From contig JAUYAK010000099.1 of the NCBI GenBank assembly GCA_030693515.1, positions 62,001-126,000 on the forward strand: DNA of 64,000 nucleotides, read 5' to 3'. Below the pieces are notes generated by a model, which was given only the letters and a program-made list of their open reading frames with translations, ran no database searches and was not told the origin of the DNA. The position numbers and the translations under genes were made by a program. This DNA is from Opitutaceae bacterium. Its GTDB lineage: Bacteria > Verrucomicrobiota > Verrucomicrobiia > Opitutales > Opitutaceae. Shown piece after piece: positions 9,458 through 18,091 of the stretch (positions within the stretch are counted from its first letter, which is position 1; each line of letters opens with the position of its first letter).

Positions 9458-10726
9458 CTACTTGAGCGCTGCGCGCGTCGCGGCGACGAACGGCGCGAAG
9501 ATGCCGTGCTCGTTGAACGGGATATGCTGGGCAAACAGCAGCACGACCGTGCCCTCGCGCGGCGAGATCCGCACGTAGGTCGTGGCCGCGCCGGCCCAGC
9601 CGAACGCGGCCGTCGCGGGATCGAGTTCCACCTCGACGCCGAGACCCCAGCCGTGCGACGCGCTGAACTGGTGGGTGGGCTTGGCAAAGCCGGCGAGCTC
9701 GTTGACGGCGAGGCGCTTCACCGTATCGGACTTCAGGATGCGCGCGCCGTCGAGCTCGCCGCCGTTGCAGAGCATCTGGGCGAAGCGCAGGTAGTCGGCG
9801 GCGGTGGAGAACAAGCCGGCGCCACCGCTGGCGAAACCGCGACCGGGCTCGGCGTAGGCGCCGATGATCGGATCGGCAGCAACCAGCTTGCCGACAGAGC
9901 CATGCTTGGAAAGCGCTGCGAGGCGGAAGCGTTTGGCCTCAGGGACGTCGAAGCCGGTGTCGCGCAGCTTCAGCGGCGCGAAGATGCGATGGCGGAGAAA
10001 CGACTCGAAGTCGGTGCCGCTCACCTGCTCGATCACAGCGCCGAGGAGATCTGCGCCGATGCTGTAGTTGAATTCAGTGCCCGGCTGCGTCTTTAACGGC
10101 AGCTTAGCGGCGCGCCGCACGAACTCTGCAATTGAGGGCGCGTTCCAGAGGTCCGCCCGTTGGTAGAGTTCGGTCAGCGGCGAGGGCTCGAGGATGTCGT
10201 AGTGCAGCCCGCCGGTGTGCGAGAGGAGCTGGCGGATCGTAATCGAGCGCGTCGCCGTGGTGAGCTGCGGCGCGTCGGCCGTGCCGCCGGTCATCACCTG
10301 CGGCGCAGCGAAGGCCGGCAGGAACTTCGCGAGCGGATCCTCGAGGGCCAGCTTGCCATCCTCGATGAGCGCGAGCACCGCGACCGCGGTGACGATCTTC
10401 GACATCGAGTAGATGCGGAGGATCGTGTCGCGCAGCATCGGCGTGCCGGCGGCGACATCGCGGACGCCGTAGGTCTGCCAGTCGACGATCTTTCCGTCGC
10501 GGGCGAAGACCGTGACGAAGCCCGCGTGATCGCCCCGGCCGACGGAGTCGCGCAACAACGTGTGCAGTCGGTCGAGTCCGACATCGGACACGCGGCACGC
10601 GGCCGGGCTCGCCTCAGCCAGCGGCCACCGCCCGGCGGCGGGCGCGGGAGCCGCACAGAGACACGCGGTGCAAAGCGCACCAAGAACGCAGAGGCGCAAA
10701 GCGCATCGCAAAGAGCGGAACATCAC
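9458..10726 (-). CDS. serine beta-lactamase-fold hydrolase (class C/EstB-like)
   Basis: This 422-residue protein has an N-terminal signal region (about 1-30). The catalytic SxxK tetrad is SMSK at 107-110. The second motif is Tyr221 in FNYSIG (YSI instead of the usual YSN/YAN), and HGWGLGVEV near residue 360 takes the place of the KTG box. The family covers penicillin-binding proteins, class C beta-lactamases, D-amino-peptidases and EstB-type esterases. Motif drift and the genomic setting favour an esterase or peptidase over antibiotic resistance. Its start overlaps the stop of the DUF1080 gene (ATGA at 10723-10726), which indicates translational coupling. Confidence 0.85.
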   Translation of the reverse strand: MMFRSLRCALRLCVLGALCTACLCAAPAPAAGRWPLAEASPAACRVSDVGLDRLHTLLRDSVGRGDHAGFVTVFARDGKIVDWQTYGVRDVAAGTPMLRDTILRIYSMSKIVTAVAVLALIEDGKLALEDPLAKFLPAFAAPQVMTGGTADAPQLTTATRSITIRQLLSHTGGLHYDILEPSPLTELYQRADLWNAPSIAEFVRRAAKLPLKTQPGTEFNYSIGADLLGAVIEQVSGTDFESFLRHRIFAPLKLRDTGFDVPEAKRFRLAALSKHGSVGKLVAADPIIGAYAEPGRGFASGGAGLFSTAADYLRFAQMLCNGGELDGARILKSDTVKRLAVNELAGFAKPTHQFSASHGWGLGVEVELDPATAAFGWAGAATTYVRISPREGTVVLLFAQHIPFNEHGIFAPFVAATRAALK

Positions 10727-11451
10727 TTGAGTTCGCGGATGCGAATGTTCTTCAGATCAACCGTCATCGGCGGGCCGCTGTGCACCTGCACGCCGAGGAA
10801 GCCTGACCTGCGGAAATTGGTGGCGTCCTCGTCGATGGCGACGGCCATGACGCGGCCGTCGAGGATGTGGGTGAAGGTGTTGCCGCGGGCGATGATGGTC
10901 ATCGAGTGCCAGTCGGTCGGGTCCTTCACGTGGCTGAAGACCTCGGCGGTCGTGGCGAACTTCACCTTGTCGAGTCGCGCGCGCGGCTTGTTCTTCTTCG
11001 CCGCCTCCTCGGGCGTCAGCGCGCCCACGGGTTTCACGGTCACGTATTCGCCGGGATACGCCATGAACATGCGGCCGTTCTCCTCGAAGAACATCCCGGT
11101 GTAGCGGTTCTGGTTCTCGAAATCGGACTGGTAGCCCTTCATCACGTCCTCGGGCAGGCGCTCACTGCGGTATTGCATGCCGGAGTTGCCACCCACCACG
11201 CGAAAGTCGAAGCGCAGCTCAAAGTCGCCAAACTGCTGCGCGGTGTAGGCGAGGAACGTGTTCTTCTTGAGCGGCGCGGCGGCGGTCGTCTCGGCATGGA
11301 GGAGTCCGTCCTTCACAGAGAACACATCGCTGCGGCCCTCCCAACCGGAGAGGTCGCGGCCGTTGAAAAGCGCTTTGAAGCCGGCTTCGTCGGCGGCGAA
11401 GGCAGAGAGCGATACAAGAGAGGAGCAGAGGAGAACGCGGAGTATCTTCAT
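10723..11451 (-). CDS. secreted DUF1080 (3-keto-disaccharide hydrolase-like) protein
   Basis: This is a 242-residue protein from the ATG at 11451, where a signal peptide begins (MKILRVLLCSSLVSLSAFAA). The upstream in-frame start at 11502 adds only low-complexity residues. It has the full DUF1080 beta-sandwich pattern: FKALFNGRDLSGWEG, FELRFDFRVVGGNSGMQYRS, DWHSMTIIARGNTFTHILDG and GPPMTVDLKNIRIREL. The family includes 3-keto-glycoside hydrolases and lectin-like glycan binders. It is the first gene of the minus-strand unit and is divergent from the AraC gene at 11670. The short gap makes it a likely target of that regulator. Confidence 0.88.
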   Translation of the reverse strand: MKILRVLLCSSLVSLSAFAADEAGFKALFNGRDLSGWEGRSDVFSVKDGLLHAETTAAAPLKKNTFLAYTAQQFGDFELRFDFRVVGGNSGMQYRSERLPEDVMKGYQSDFENQNRYTGMFFEENGRMFMAYPGEYVTVKPVGALTPEEAAKKNKPRARLDKVKFATTAEVFSHVKDPTDWHSMTIIARGNTFTHILDGRVMAVAIDEDATNFRRSGFLGVQVHSGPPMTVDLKNIRIRELK

Positions 11452-11533
11452 GGGGGAAAAGGGCAGGCGCGCCGCCCGAGGCTCGGTTGGTGCGCGCCAC
11501 ACATTCGCACAAATGCGCCCGCGTTAGCTACGC

Positions 11534-11565
11534 AATCGGTGACCAACACTTGTCGATTGGTGACC
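11534..11565 (+). promoter_or_regulatory. direct repeat with 21-bp period, candidate AraC-type site
   Basis: ATCGGTGACC (11535-11544) and ATTGGTGACC (11556-11565) are direct repeats whose starts are exactly 21 bases apart, two helical turns. They lie in the gap between the divergent DUF1080 (11451) and AraC (11670) genes. AraC-family proteins carry two HTH motifs and commonly bind direct repeats with this period. Binding by the adjacent regulator is inference. Confidence 0.5.
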
Positions 11566-11669
11566 CTCGATGCGGTTCCTCTTGTCAGCCGAGTTTCACA
11601 AACCCTACCTATGGCATTCCAACCCGCTAGCCGGCGGCTTCGGATTTTCAACCCTACTCCGTTTCCCCC

Positions 11670-12533
11670 ATGAAGATGACCTATCATCAGATCCCGCCGT
11701 CATCGGAAGAGTCCTTCAATGTGCTCGAATTGCGTGGCCCGCATTATCACTGCACGTGGCATTTTCATCCGGAATACCAGCTCGGCATCGTGCTCAAGGG
11801 CGCCGGCCACCGCATTGTCGGAGATAGTATTGCACCGCTCGAAGTCGGCGATGTTTCGCTGCTCGGGCCAAATCTACCGCATGCGTGGCAGTTCGAATCA
11901 GCGACGCGACCCGGTCAGGAACTCCACGCGATTGTCGTCTATTTTAAGGAGAACTCGCTGGGCGCCGAATTCTTCGCGCGACCCGAGGCGCAACGGATCC
12001 TACGGCTGCTGAAGCACTCGAGTGTCGGGCTACAGGTCTTGGGTCGCACGCGACGCGTGGTCACACCGCTGCTGGAATCAATCCCGCGCGCGGAGGGATT
12101 CCAGCGGGTGATCACTCTTCTGCAGATTCTGCATTGCCTGGCGAAGTCCGAGGAAGTCGTGCCGATTTGCAGTCCGGGCTTCATGCCGAAGGGACCGGAT
12201 CGCGATGGCGAGCGGCTGCGGAAAATCTGCGAACTTATCCAGGAGCGGCTGGCCGAGCCACTGCATCGCGACGAGGTGGCGAAGCAGGCACACTTCAGCC
12301 CGGCGGCCTTCAGCCGTTTCTTCAAGAAACGCACTGGTAAAACGTTTCACGACTTCGTCGCCGAACTTCGGGTGGGCCGAGCCTGCCGCCTGCTCAGCGA
12401 GCAGGAACTCAATGTCACCGAAATCGCCTACGCCTGCGGCTTCTCCAACATCGCGAGCTTCAACCGGAGCTTCCGCCGCGCCAAGCAGGCCGCGCCGACC
12501 GAATACCGCAAAAAACTGCTCGCGATGAACTGA
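11670..12533 (+). CDS. AraC-family regulator with cupin sensor
   Basis: This is a 287-residue regulator. The N-terminal cupin (about 20-110) shows the histidine-rich first motif (HYHCTWHFHPEY, 25-36) and SLLGPNLPHAW. The C-terminal AraC domain (about 185-285) has both helix-turn-helices: DEVAKQAHFSPAAFSRFFKK and NVTEIAYACGFSNIASFNR. A cupin of this type normally senses a sugar or small organic ligand. It is divergent from the minus-strand TonB/GH115/DUF1080 unit and directly upstream of the plus-strand secreted-protein run at 12575. It could control either or both. Confidence 0.93.
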   Translation: MKMTYHQIPPSSEESFNVLELRGPHYHCTWHFHPEYQLGIVLKGAGHRIVGDSIAPLEVGDVSLLGPNLPHAWQFESATRPGQELHAIVVYFKENSLGAEFFARPEAQRILRLLKHSSVGLQVLGRTRRVVTPLLESIPRAEGFQRVITLLQILHCLAKSEEVVPICSPGFMPKGPDRDGERLRKICELIQERLAEPLHRDEVAKQAHFSPAAFSRFFKKRTGKTFHDFVAELRVGRACRLLSEQELNVTEIAYACGFSNIASFNRSFRRAKQAAPTEYRKKLLAMN

Positions 12534-12574
12534 CCGGCCGAGTCCGCCTTCCGTTCATAAACTTCAACCACCTC

Positions 12575-13840
12575 ATGACCTGCCGCCGAAATTTCCCCGT
12601 CGCCCTCGTTCTTTTTGTGATCGCGCTGCCCGCCTTGAGCCAGGAAGTCTTCCGCGAAGTTACCTACACCTACGGTGCGCCCACGACGACGCATTTTGCG
12701 GAGCTCGATCCCGACACCAAGCGGGTTTTCACCGGCGAACATGCCGGCATGGCGAAAATGAAACGCCATGTGCCCAAGCCGATCACCCTCGATCTCACTG
12801 GCGCGACGCGTGCGGAACTGAGCGCCGAGTATTGGGGCGGCCACATCGGCACCGCCGGCCAGCGCTTCCGCGTCAACGACCGCGACTGGATCGATCTGCC
12901 GACTCTGTCCGGCACACCGACGGAACCGCAGCGCTTCTACCGCACCCTCCTTGGCAACAACGCCGCCGCCATCCCGCTCGCGCATCTCCGCGACGGCGAA
13001 AACATCTTCAAATTTACCGCCGGCAAGCAGGTCGCCTTCGCCAACGACTGGGGCTTCTACTGGATTTACGATTTCACCGCGCGCGTCTATTATGATGCTG
13101 CAAAGAAACCGCACCCCTCCGGCGAGATGATCTCGCCGAAACCGGGGACGACTTTCGATGACATCCTTCGGCTGGAGGTAAACGCCAGCAGCCCCAACGG
13201 CACTATCGCGCGCGTCGAGTTCATCGGCGAATACGACGACTTCGACTGGGACGGCGATGGCGTGTGGCGCGAATGGCAGTATTCCACCAACCACGGCGTG
13301 CTGCAGCACCACCTCGGCACGGTCACGAGCGCGCCGTGGCGCGTGAAATACGATGCGCGCTGGCTCCCGGATCAGGCGCAACCGATCCGCGTGCGCGCCC
13401 GCATCACCGACTCCAGCGGCCTCACCTATCTCACGCCGCCGATCGGCGACATCATGCAAAAACGCGCCCACCGCGGCGTGCGCATGATCAAGCCGGACGT
13501 CGTCCCCGAGAGATGGATGTCGCGCGCCGGCCGGGAATCGCCCAAGGGCACAATCAATGTGAAAGCGAGCGATCTGGACGGCGCGACCTTCGCGCGGCTC
13601 GTCCTCTCGACGTGGAGCGGCGACGTCGAGGATACCAGCGTCCATGAATTGCGGCTTAACGGCCAGCGGCTCGCGAGTCGCTTCGGCGAATTTCACAACT
13701 ATGCGCAGAACGCCCTAGAAGTGCCACTCGACCGGCTGAAAGCCGGCGTGAACGAGATCACGATGTTCTCCACGTTTATGGGCCACATGTTAGAGATCAA
13801 CTGGCCGGGCCCGGTGCTCCTAATCGAATACAAAAAATAG
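12575..13840 (+). CDS. secreted protein of unknown function
   Basis: This is a 421-residue exported protein (signal peptide MTCRRNFPVALVLFVIALPALS). I do not recognise a family. It looks all-beta: an N-terminal sandwich (about 25-165, with TLDLTGATRAELSAEYWGGH), an Ig-like segment around 185-295 (ISPKPGTTFDDILRLEV, VEFIGEYDDFDWDGDG), and a C-terminal sandwich ending INWPGPVLLIEY. The acidic DDFDWDGDG stretch could bind calcium. It is the first gene of the plus-strand run, 41 bases after the AraC gene and 13 before the GH5-like gene, so a glycan-binding or structural role is plausible. Confidence 0.75.
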   Translation: MTCRRNFPVALVLFVIALPALSQEVFREVTYTYGAPTTTHFAELDPDTKRVFTGEHAGMAKMKRHVPKPITLDLTGATRAELSAEYWGGHIGTAGQRFRVNDRDWIDLPTLSGTPTEPQRFYRTLLGNNAAAIPLAHLRDGENIFKFTAGKQVAFANDWGFYWIYDFTARVYYDAAKKPHPSGEMISPKPGTTFDDILRLEVNASSPNGTIARVEFIGEYDDFDWDGDGVWREWQYSTNHGVLQHHLGTVTSAPWRVKYDARWLPDQAQPIRVRARITDSSGLTYLTPPIGDIMQKRAHRGVRMIKPDVVPERWMSRAGRESPKGTINVKASDLDGATFARLVLSTWSGDVEDTSVHELRLNGQRLASRFGEFHNYAQNALEVPLDRLKAGVNEITMFSTFMGHMLEINWPGPVLLIEYKK

Positions 13841-13853
13841 CGGGCCCCCTCCG

Positions 13854-15338
13854 GTGCGATTTCACCCGTTCAGGTCATTACGCATTTCCCGGTGGCCGTG
13901 CGCCGGGCTCGCGTTGCTCGGTGTCCTTCACGTCCCCGCGGGCGCGGCCGAGCCGACGCCGACGCGTGGGCCGCTGCGCCTCCACCCGGCCAATCCGCGC
14001 TATTTTGCCGATGGCACCGTGACGGCCGACGGTTCGTTGCGGGCCGTTTATCTGGCGGGCTCGCACATCTGGCACAGTATTCAGGACCACGGGCATCGGC
14101 TCGAATCGGGTGACGATCCACCGCCACTCTTCGATTACGACGCGTTCCTGGATCTCCTGCAGGCCAACGGTCACAACTTCACGCGCTTCTGGCGCTGGGA
14201 ACTGCCCAAATGGACCGAAGGTGACACGAAAACCAAGCAAACCGAATACAGCCAGCCGCACCCGTGGCGGCGCACCGGGCAGGTTCTTGCCAACGACGGC
14301 AAGCCCAAGTTCGATCTGACGCAATTCGACCGGGAGTATTTTTTCCGCCTGCGCGCGCGCGTGAAACAGGCCGGCGAGCGCGGCATATACGTCGCCGTCA
14401 TGCTCTTTGAATGCTGGGGCGTGCAGCACGCCGACGACGCCTGGCAATTTCATCCATTCGCCGGACCCAATAACGTGAATGGCATCGAAGCCGACGAGGA
14501 CGGCGACGGGCGGGGATTGGAGGTCCACACGCTTTGCGACACGGAGATGGGCCGACGCACGCTTGCCCTCCAGGAAGCCTACGTCCGCCAGGTGCTCGAA
14601 ACGCTCAACGATTTCGATAACGTCCTCTACGAAATCGGCAACGAGGGTGGAAAATATTCGGCCGCATGGCAGAACCACATGGTCGAATTCATTCACCGGT
14701 CCGAGGCGGCTATGCCGAGGCGGCATCTGGCGGGCATCACTTTTCACTTTAGCAAAAACCGCGAGCAACGTGGCAACAACCGGATGCTTTTCGACAGCCC
14801 GGCCGACTGGGTTTCGCCCGGCAATGAACCGGCAGTGGCTGGCGTTAGTTTCAGCTTCAATCGCAATCCTGCGCCGTCGTTTCCGGGTAAGCTCGTGGTC
14901 GCCGACACCGATCACCTCGGCTGGAACGCCAAGCGGGACGAAGATTGGTGCTGGAAACAATTCTGTCGGGGCAACCATGTCTGGTATCTCGAATGGGCCT
15001 ATGCCTCGCCGACGGAAGCCGGCGCAGTGCGCCGCGGCATCGGCCAAACCGTCCGCTGGGCGCGCGCCGTGAACCTCGCGGCCATGGAGCCGTCGACCAC
15101 GATCGCGTCGACGACCTGGTGCCTGGCCGCTCCGGGCCGCGAGTATCTCGCGTATCAGCCGCAGCCCGACGCGTTCACCATCGATCTCGCCGGCGCCGGG
15201 CGGACCTACCTCGTCTCGTGGTTTTCGCTGGAGTCGGGGACGACGCAACCGGGAAGCGAGGTGCACGGCGGCGCCGTGCGGGAATTCAAGGCACCTCACG
15301 ACGGCCCGGCCGTGCTCCACCTGCGCCTGAAGCCCTGA
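13854..15338 (+). CDS. secreted GH5-like TIM-barrel glycosidase
   Basis: This 494-residue protein starts at GTG 13854; no ATG fits between the previous gene and the signal region. After the signal peptide (to AGAAEPTP) it reads LHPANPRYFADG and VYLAGSHIWHSIQD, typical of GH5/DUF4038-type barrels. NHNFTRFWRWELPKW-like sequence around 105 and VLYEIGNEGG around 265, with a likely acid/base Glu, support the fold. A C-terminal beta-domain (YLAYQPQPDAFTIDL onward) resembles the 'putative collagen-binding' domain that follows such barrels. Secretion and neighbours indicate extracellular polysaccharide cleavage. The substrate cannot be read from the sequence. Confidence 0.72.
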   Translation: MRFHPFRSLRISRWPCAGLALLGVLHVPAGAAEPTPTRGPLRLHPANPRYFADGTVTADGSLRAVYLAGSHIWHSIQDHGHRLESGDDPPPLFDYDAFLDLLQANGHNFTRFWRWELPKWTEGDTKTKQTEYSQPHPWRRTGQVLANDGKPKFDLTQFDREYFFRLRARVKQAGERGIYVAVMLFECWGVQHADDAWQFHPFAGPNNVNGIEADEDGDGRGLEVHTLCDTEMGRRTLALQEAYVRQVLETLNDFDNVLYEIGNEGGKYSAAWQNHMVEFIHRSEAAMPRRHLAGITFHFSKNREQRGNNRMLFDSPADWVSPGNEPAVAGVSFSFNRNPAPSFPGKLVVADTDHLGWNAKRDEDWCWKQFCRGNHVWYLEWAYASPTEAGAVRRGIGQTVRWARAVNLAAMEPSTTIASTTWCLAAPGREYLAYQPQPDAFTIDLAGAGRTYLVSWFSLESGTTQPGSEVHGGAVREFKAPHDGPAVLHLRLKP

Positions 15339-15376
15339 CCCACGCGAGCCCTCGGGTTGTGCGCGACCCACACTTC

Positions 15377-18091
15377 ATGAAAACTTCGGCCCGGCTCTTT
15401 TCCTACCATGCCGCCGTCGGACGCTCGTCCGCCGTCGTGTTGGCTCTTGCCCTGATCCTCTGGTGGGCCGTCGCTTCCGTGCGGGCGGCGACGATCAGTG
15501 AAGCCGACTACGAAGGCCGCGCGCACTTCAAGGTCGAAACTCCGGGCGCGACCTATTTCTACGATCGCGCCGGCGGCGGCTTTTCGCGGCTGCTCGACCA
15601 CGACGGCAAAGATTGGATCTCCTTCAAGAAGGAACCGGCCACGGGTCGCGCCGCAGCGGGCGCGGCATTCCGCGGCATTCCAAATCTCGTCTTCGGCAAG
15701 GACAACCCCGACGCCGGCGCCGGCCATCCCGGGTTCGACCAATGCGAGAGCACCGTCATCGCGTCCGACGCGATCCGCACCGTGAGCAAGAGCGGGCGCT
15801 GGGCGTGGACGTGGCGTTTCTCCGACGAACACGCCGTGCTCACCATCGAGCAGGCCGATCCCGAGCGCGCGTATTGGTTTCTCTACGAAGGCACGGTCGG
15901 CGGACGCTGGTCGCCGCGCACGCACTACTGGGGCACCAACCGCGGTGGGCCGAACCGCACGATGCCGTTCGGCAAGGACAAGTTGTTCGACCGCTGGGGC
16001 TGGGCCTACTTCGGCGACGACGCCGCGCCCCGCGTGCTGGTGGCGGGGCAGGTCGCCAACGACGATCCCGCCGACACGCTCTGGTATATGGGCAACTCGA
16101 CCACCGAGCTCGACGCGCCCGACGGCATGCTTGTCTTCGGTTTCGGGCGCGACAAAGACGGGCCCCGCCTGCGCGGCGCGGGCCGGCGATTCGTGCTCGG
16201 CTTCGTCGAGGAAGCCGTGAAGGACGAGCCCGCCCACGCACGCGTGGCCGCCACCGCCCGGCGCTGGTTGCAAGCCGCCGAGTCCACCGTGCGCGTGAGC
16301 GAGACGACACTCCTCGGCGACATGGAATGCTTTCGCATCGAGACGCCCAGCGCGACCTATCTCTATGGCAAACGCGGCGCTGGCTTCGCCAGCATCTTCG
16401 ACCCGCAGGGCCGCGACTGGATTTCCTACCGGCACGGCGGCAAATCCACCGGCGAATACCGCGGCCTCCCGAAGAGCGGCCAGCCTGTGAAATACTTTCA
16501 CTGCGGCTACGGCTACGCTTCCTACAAAAACGAAAACTGGTTCACCAGCACCGTCACGCTGAACGAGCCCGGCCACGTGCGCATTCATTCCGAGACAAAA
16601 CTCGGCGACGCCGCGTGCGACTGGGATTTTTATCCAACGCACGCGACCTTCACGCTGCTGAAAATTCCCGGCGAGAAATACTGGTTCGTCTATGAAGGCA
16701 CGCCCGGCGGCGCGCTCGACACCGGGGAAGATTTCGTCCTCCGGCCGCACGGCCAGCGCACGCCTCTGGGTCGGCCCTGGGCGGAAGCCGTGCCGTGGGT
16801 CGTGTTTGGCGCGAAGGAATCGCCGCACGGACTTTTCCTCGTGAACCACCAGAAGAACAGCGCCGACGCCAGCTATGTTCCGTGGCCCTACACGCCCAGC
16901 GTGCAGGAGCCGCGGCCGCTGATGACCGTCTTCGGTTTCGGTCGCCCCGCGTGGGACGATCCGAATCAGCACACGCCGCCACTGAGCGGCCTGCCCGCAC
17001 GCTACAGCATCGCGCTGACGCCCGCAGCCGACACCGCCGCCGCCGAGGCCGCGTTGCGCCGAATCGGCACGCCCGCCACCGACTCGCGCTCCGGCAGCCT
17101 CTTCGCGCCACCGGTGATCGATGTGTGGCAGGGCGACGAGCAACACTTCGGCCGCATCGGCGTGCCGCAGAAATGGATCAACCTCCTCGGCCGCGTCTCG
17201 CCCGGCGACGGCCTGGCCTCGCTCCAGTATTCGCTCAACGGCGCCGCGCCCGTGCGCCTCTCCGTCGGAGCCGATCGCTACCGCCTCGCGCGCGACGGCG
17301 ACTTCAACGTCGATCTCGAATTCGACGCCCTGCGCGTCGGAGCGAACCAATTGAAACTCACCGCCACCGACGCCATCGGCCGACGCGCCGAGCGCACCGT
17401 CACCGTGCACTGCCACCGCGGCAAAGTCTGGCCCCTCCCCTACTCCGTCGATTTCAGCAAGGTGCGCGCGATCACCGACGCCGTGCAGATCGTGGACGGC
17501 AACTGGAAGCTCGGCCCCGACGGCGTGCGCACAGCCGAGCCCTACTACGACCGCATCCTCGCTTTCGGCGACCGGACCTGGACCGATTACACCGTGACGG
17601 TCGCGGTCACGTTTCACGGCTACACCCCACCGCGCAAAGGCCCGCCCACCTACGGCGTCTCGCACGCTGCCCTCGCTGCGCGCTATCCCGGGCACTTCGC
17701 CGACAACAACCAGCCGCATGTGCAATGGTATCCCGTCGGCGCCGTCGCCGAATTCCGTCTCGGGGAAGACCTCGCGCAGAGCACGTGGCGAATCTTTCAC
17801 GGCGGCACGGCCAAGAAAATCGCTACGCAGGCGATCGAGCCGCAGCCGCGCCGCATCGAGCTGGGCGTGAAGTATCACCTCAAGCTGCGCGTCGATTCCC
17901 TGCCCGGCCCCGCCGCGCGCTACCGCGTGAAATCCTGGAAGGCCGCCGAGCCCGAGCCCGCCGACTGGGATTTCGAAACCACCGAGGATCGCAACGTCCT
18001 CACCGCCGGCGGCGCCCTCTTCGTCGCGCACAATACCGACGTGACCGTCGGCGCCATCGGCGCGACCCGCAATGATCCGAACGAGCGATAA
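15377..18091 (+). CDS. secreted protein with tandem duplicated domain plus Ig-like and LamG-like domains
   Basis: This is a 904-residue protein from ATG 15377, where the signal/TM segment starts (VVLALALILWWAVASVRA). The open frame extends to 14945, but that part overlaps the GH5-like gene in another frame. Two homologous units follow each other. Unit A (from about 44) has HFKVETPGATYFYDRAGGGF, GKDWISF and AYWFLYEGTVGG. Unit B (from about 313) has CFRIETPSATYLYGKRGAGF, GRDWISY and KYWFVYEGTPGG. An Ig-like segment (about 590-690) and a LamG/DUF1080-like sandwich (about 695-904) complete it. No catalytic motif is evident. Its 3' end overlaps the next gene by 20 bases, so they are one operon. 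Confidence 0.78.
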   Translation: MKTSARLFSYHAAVGRSSAVVLALALILWWAVASVRAATISEADYEGRAHFKVETPGATYFYDRAGGGFSRLLDHDGKDWISFKKEPATGRAAAGAAFRGIPNLVFGKDNPDAGAGHPGFDQCESTVIASDAIRTVSKSGRWAWTWRFSDEHAVLTIEQADPERAYWFLYEGTVGGRWSPRTHYWGTNRGGPNRTMPFGKDKLFDRWGWAYFGDDAAPRVLVAGQVANDDPADTLWYMGNSTTELDAPDGMLVFGFGRDKDGPRLRGAGRRFVLGFVEEAVKDEPAHARVAATARRWLQAAESTVRVSETTLLGDMECFRIETPSATYLYGKRGAGFASIFDPQGRDWISYRHGGKSTGEYRGLPKSGQPVKYFHCGYGYASYKNENWFTSTVTLNEPGHVRIHSETKLGDAACDWDFYPTHATFTLLKIPGEKYWFVYEGTPGGALDTGEDFVLRPHGQRTPLGRPWAEAVPWVVFGAKESPHGLFLVNHQKNSADASYVPWPYTPSVQEPRPLMTVFGFGRPAWDDPNQHTPPLSGLPARYSIALTPAADTAAAEAALRRIGTPATDSRSGSLFAPPVIDVWQGDEQHFGRIGVPQKWINLLGRVSPGDGLASLQYSLNGAAPVRLSVGADRYRLARDGDFNVDLEFDALRVGANQLKLTATDAIGRRAERTVTVHCHRGKVWPLPYSVDFSKVRAITDAVQIVDGNWKLGPDGVRTAEPYYDRILAFGDRTWTDYTVTVAVTFHGYTPPRKGPPTYGVSHAALAARYPGHFADNNQPHVQWYPVGAVAEFRLGEDLAQSTWRIFHGGTAKKIATQAIEPQPRRIELGVKYHLKLRVDSLPGPAARYRVKSWKAAEPEPADWDFETTEDRNVLTAGGALFVAHNTDVTVGAIGATRNDPNER

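Noticed and set aside
9458-10726. Antibiotic-resistance beta-lactamase
   Set aside because: The second and third motifs (YSI, HGWG) differ from true class C enzymes and the context is glycan metabolism; a general serine hydrolase is the safer call.
867-11451. SusC/SusD-type polysaccharide utilisation locus
   Set aside because: Receptors are present but no SusD-like lipoprotein is encoded, so this is not the Bacteroidetes arrangement.
15296-18031. Minus-strand open frame of 911 codons over the 904-residue protein
   Set aside because: Mirror-frame artefact; the plus frame has a signal peptide and repeated domains.
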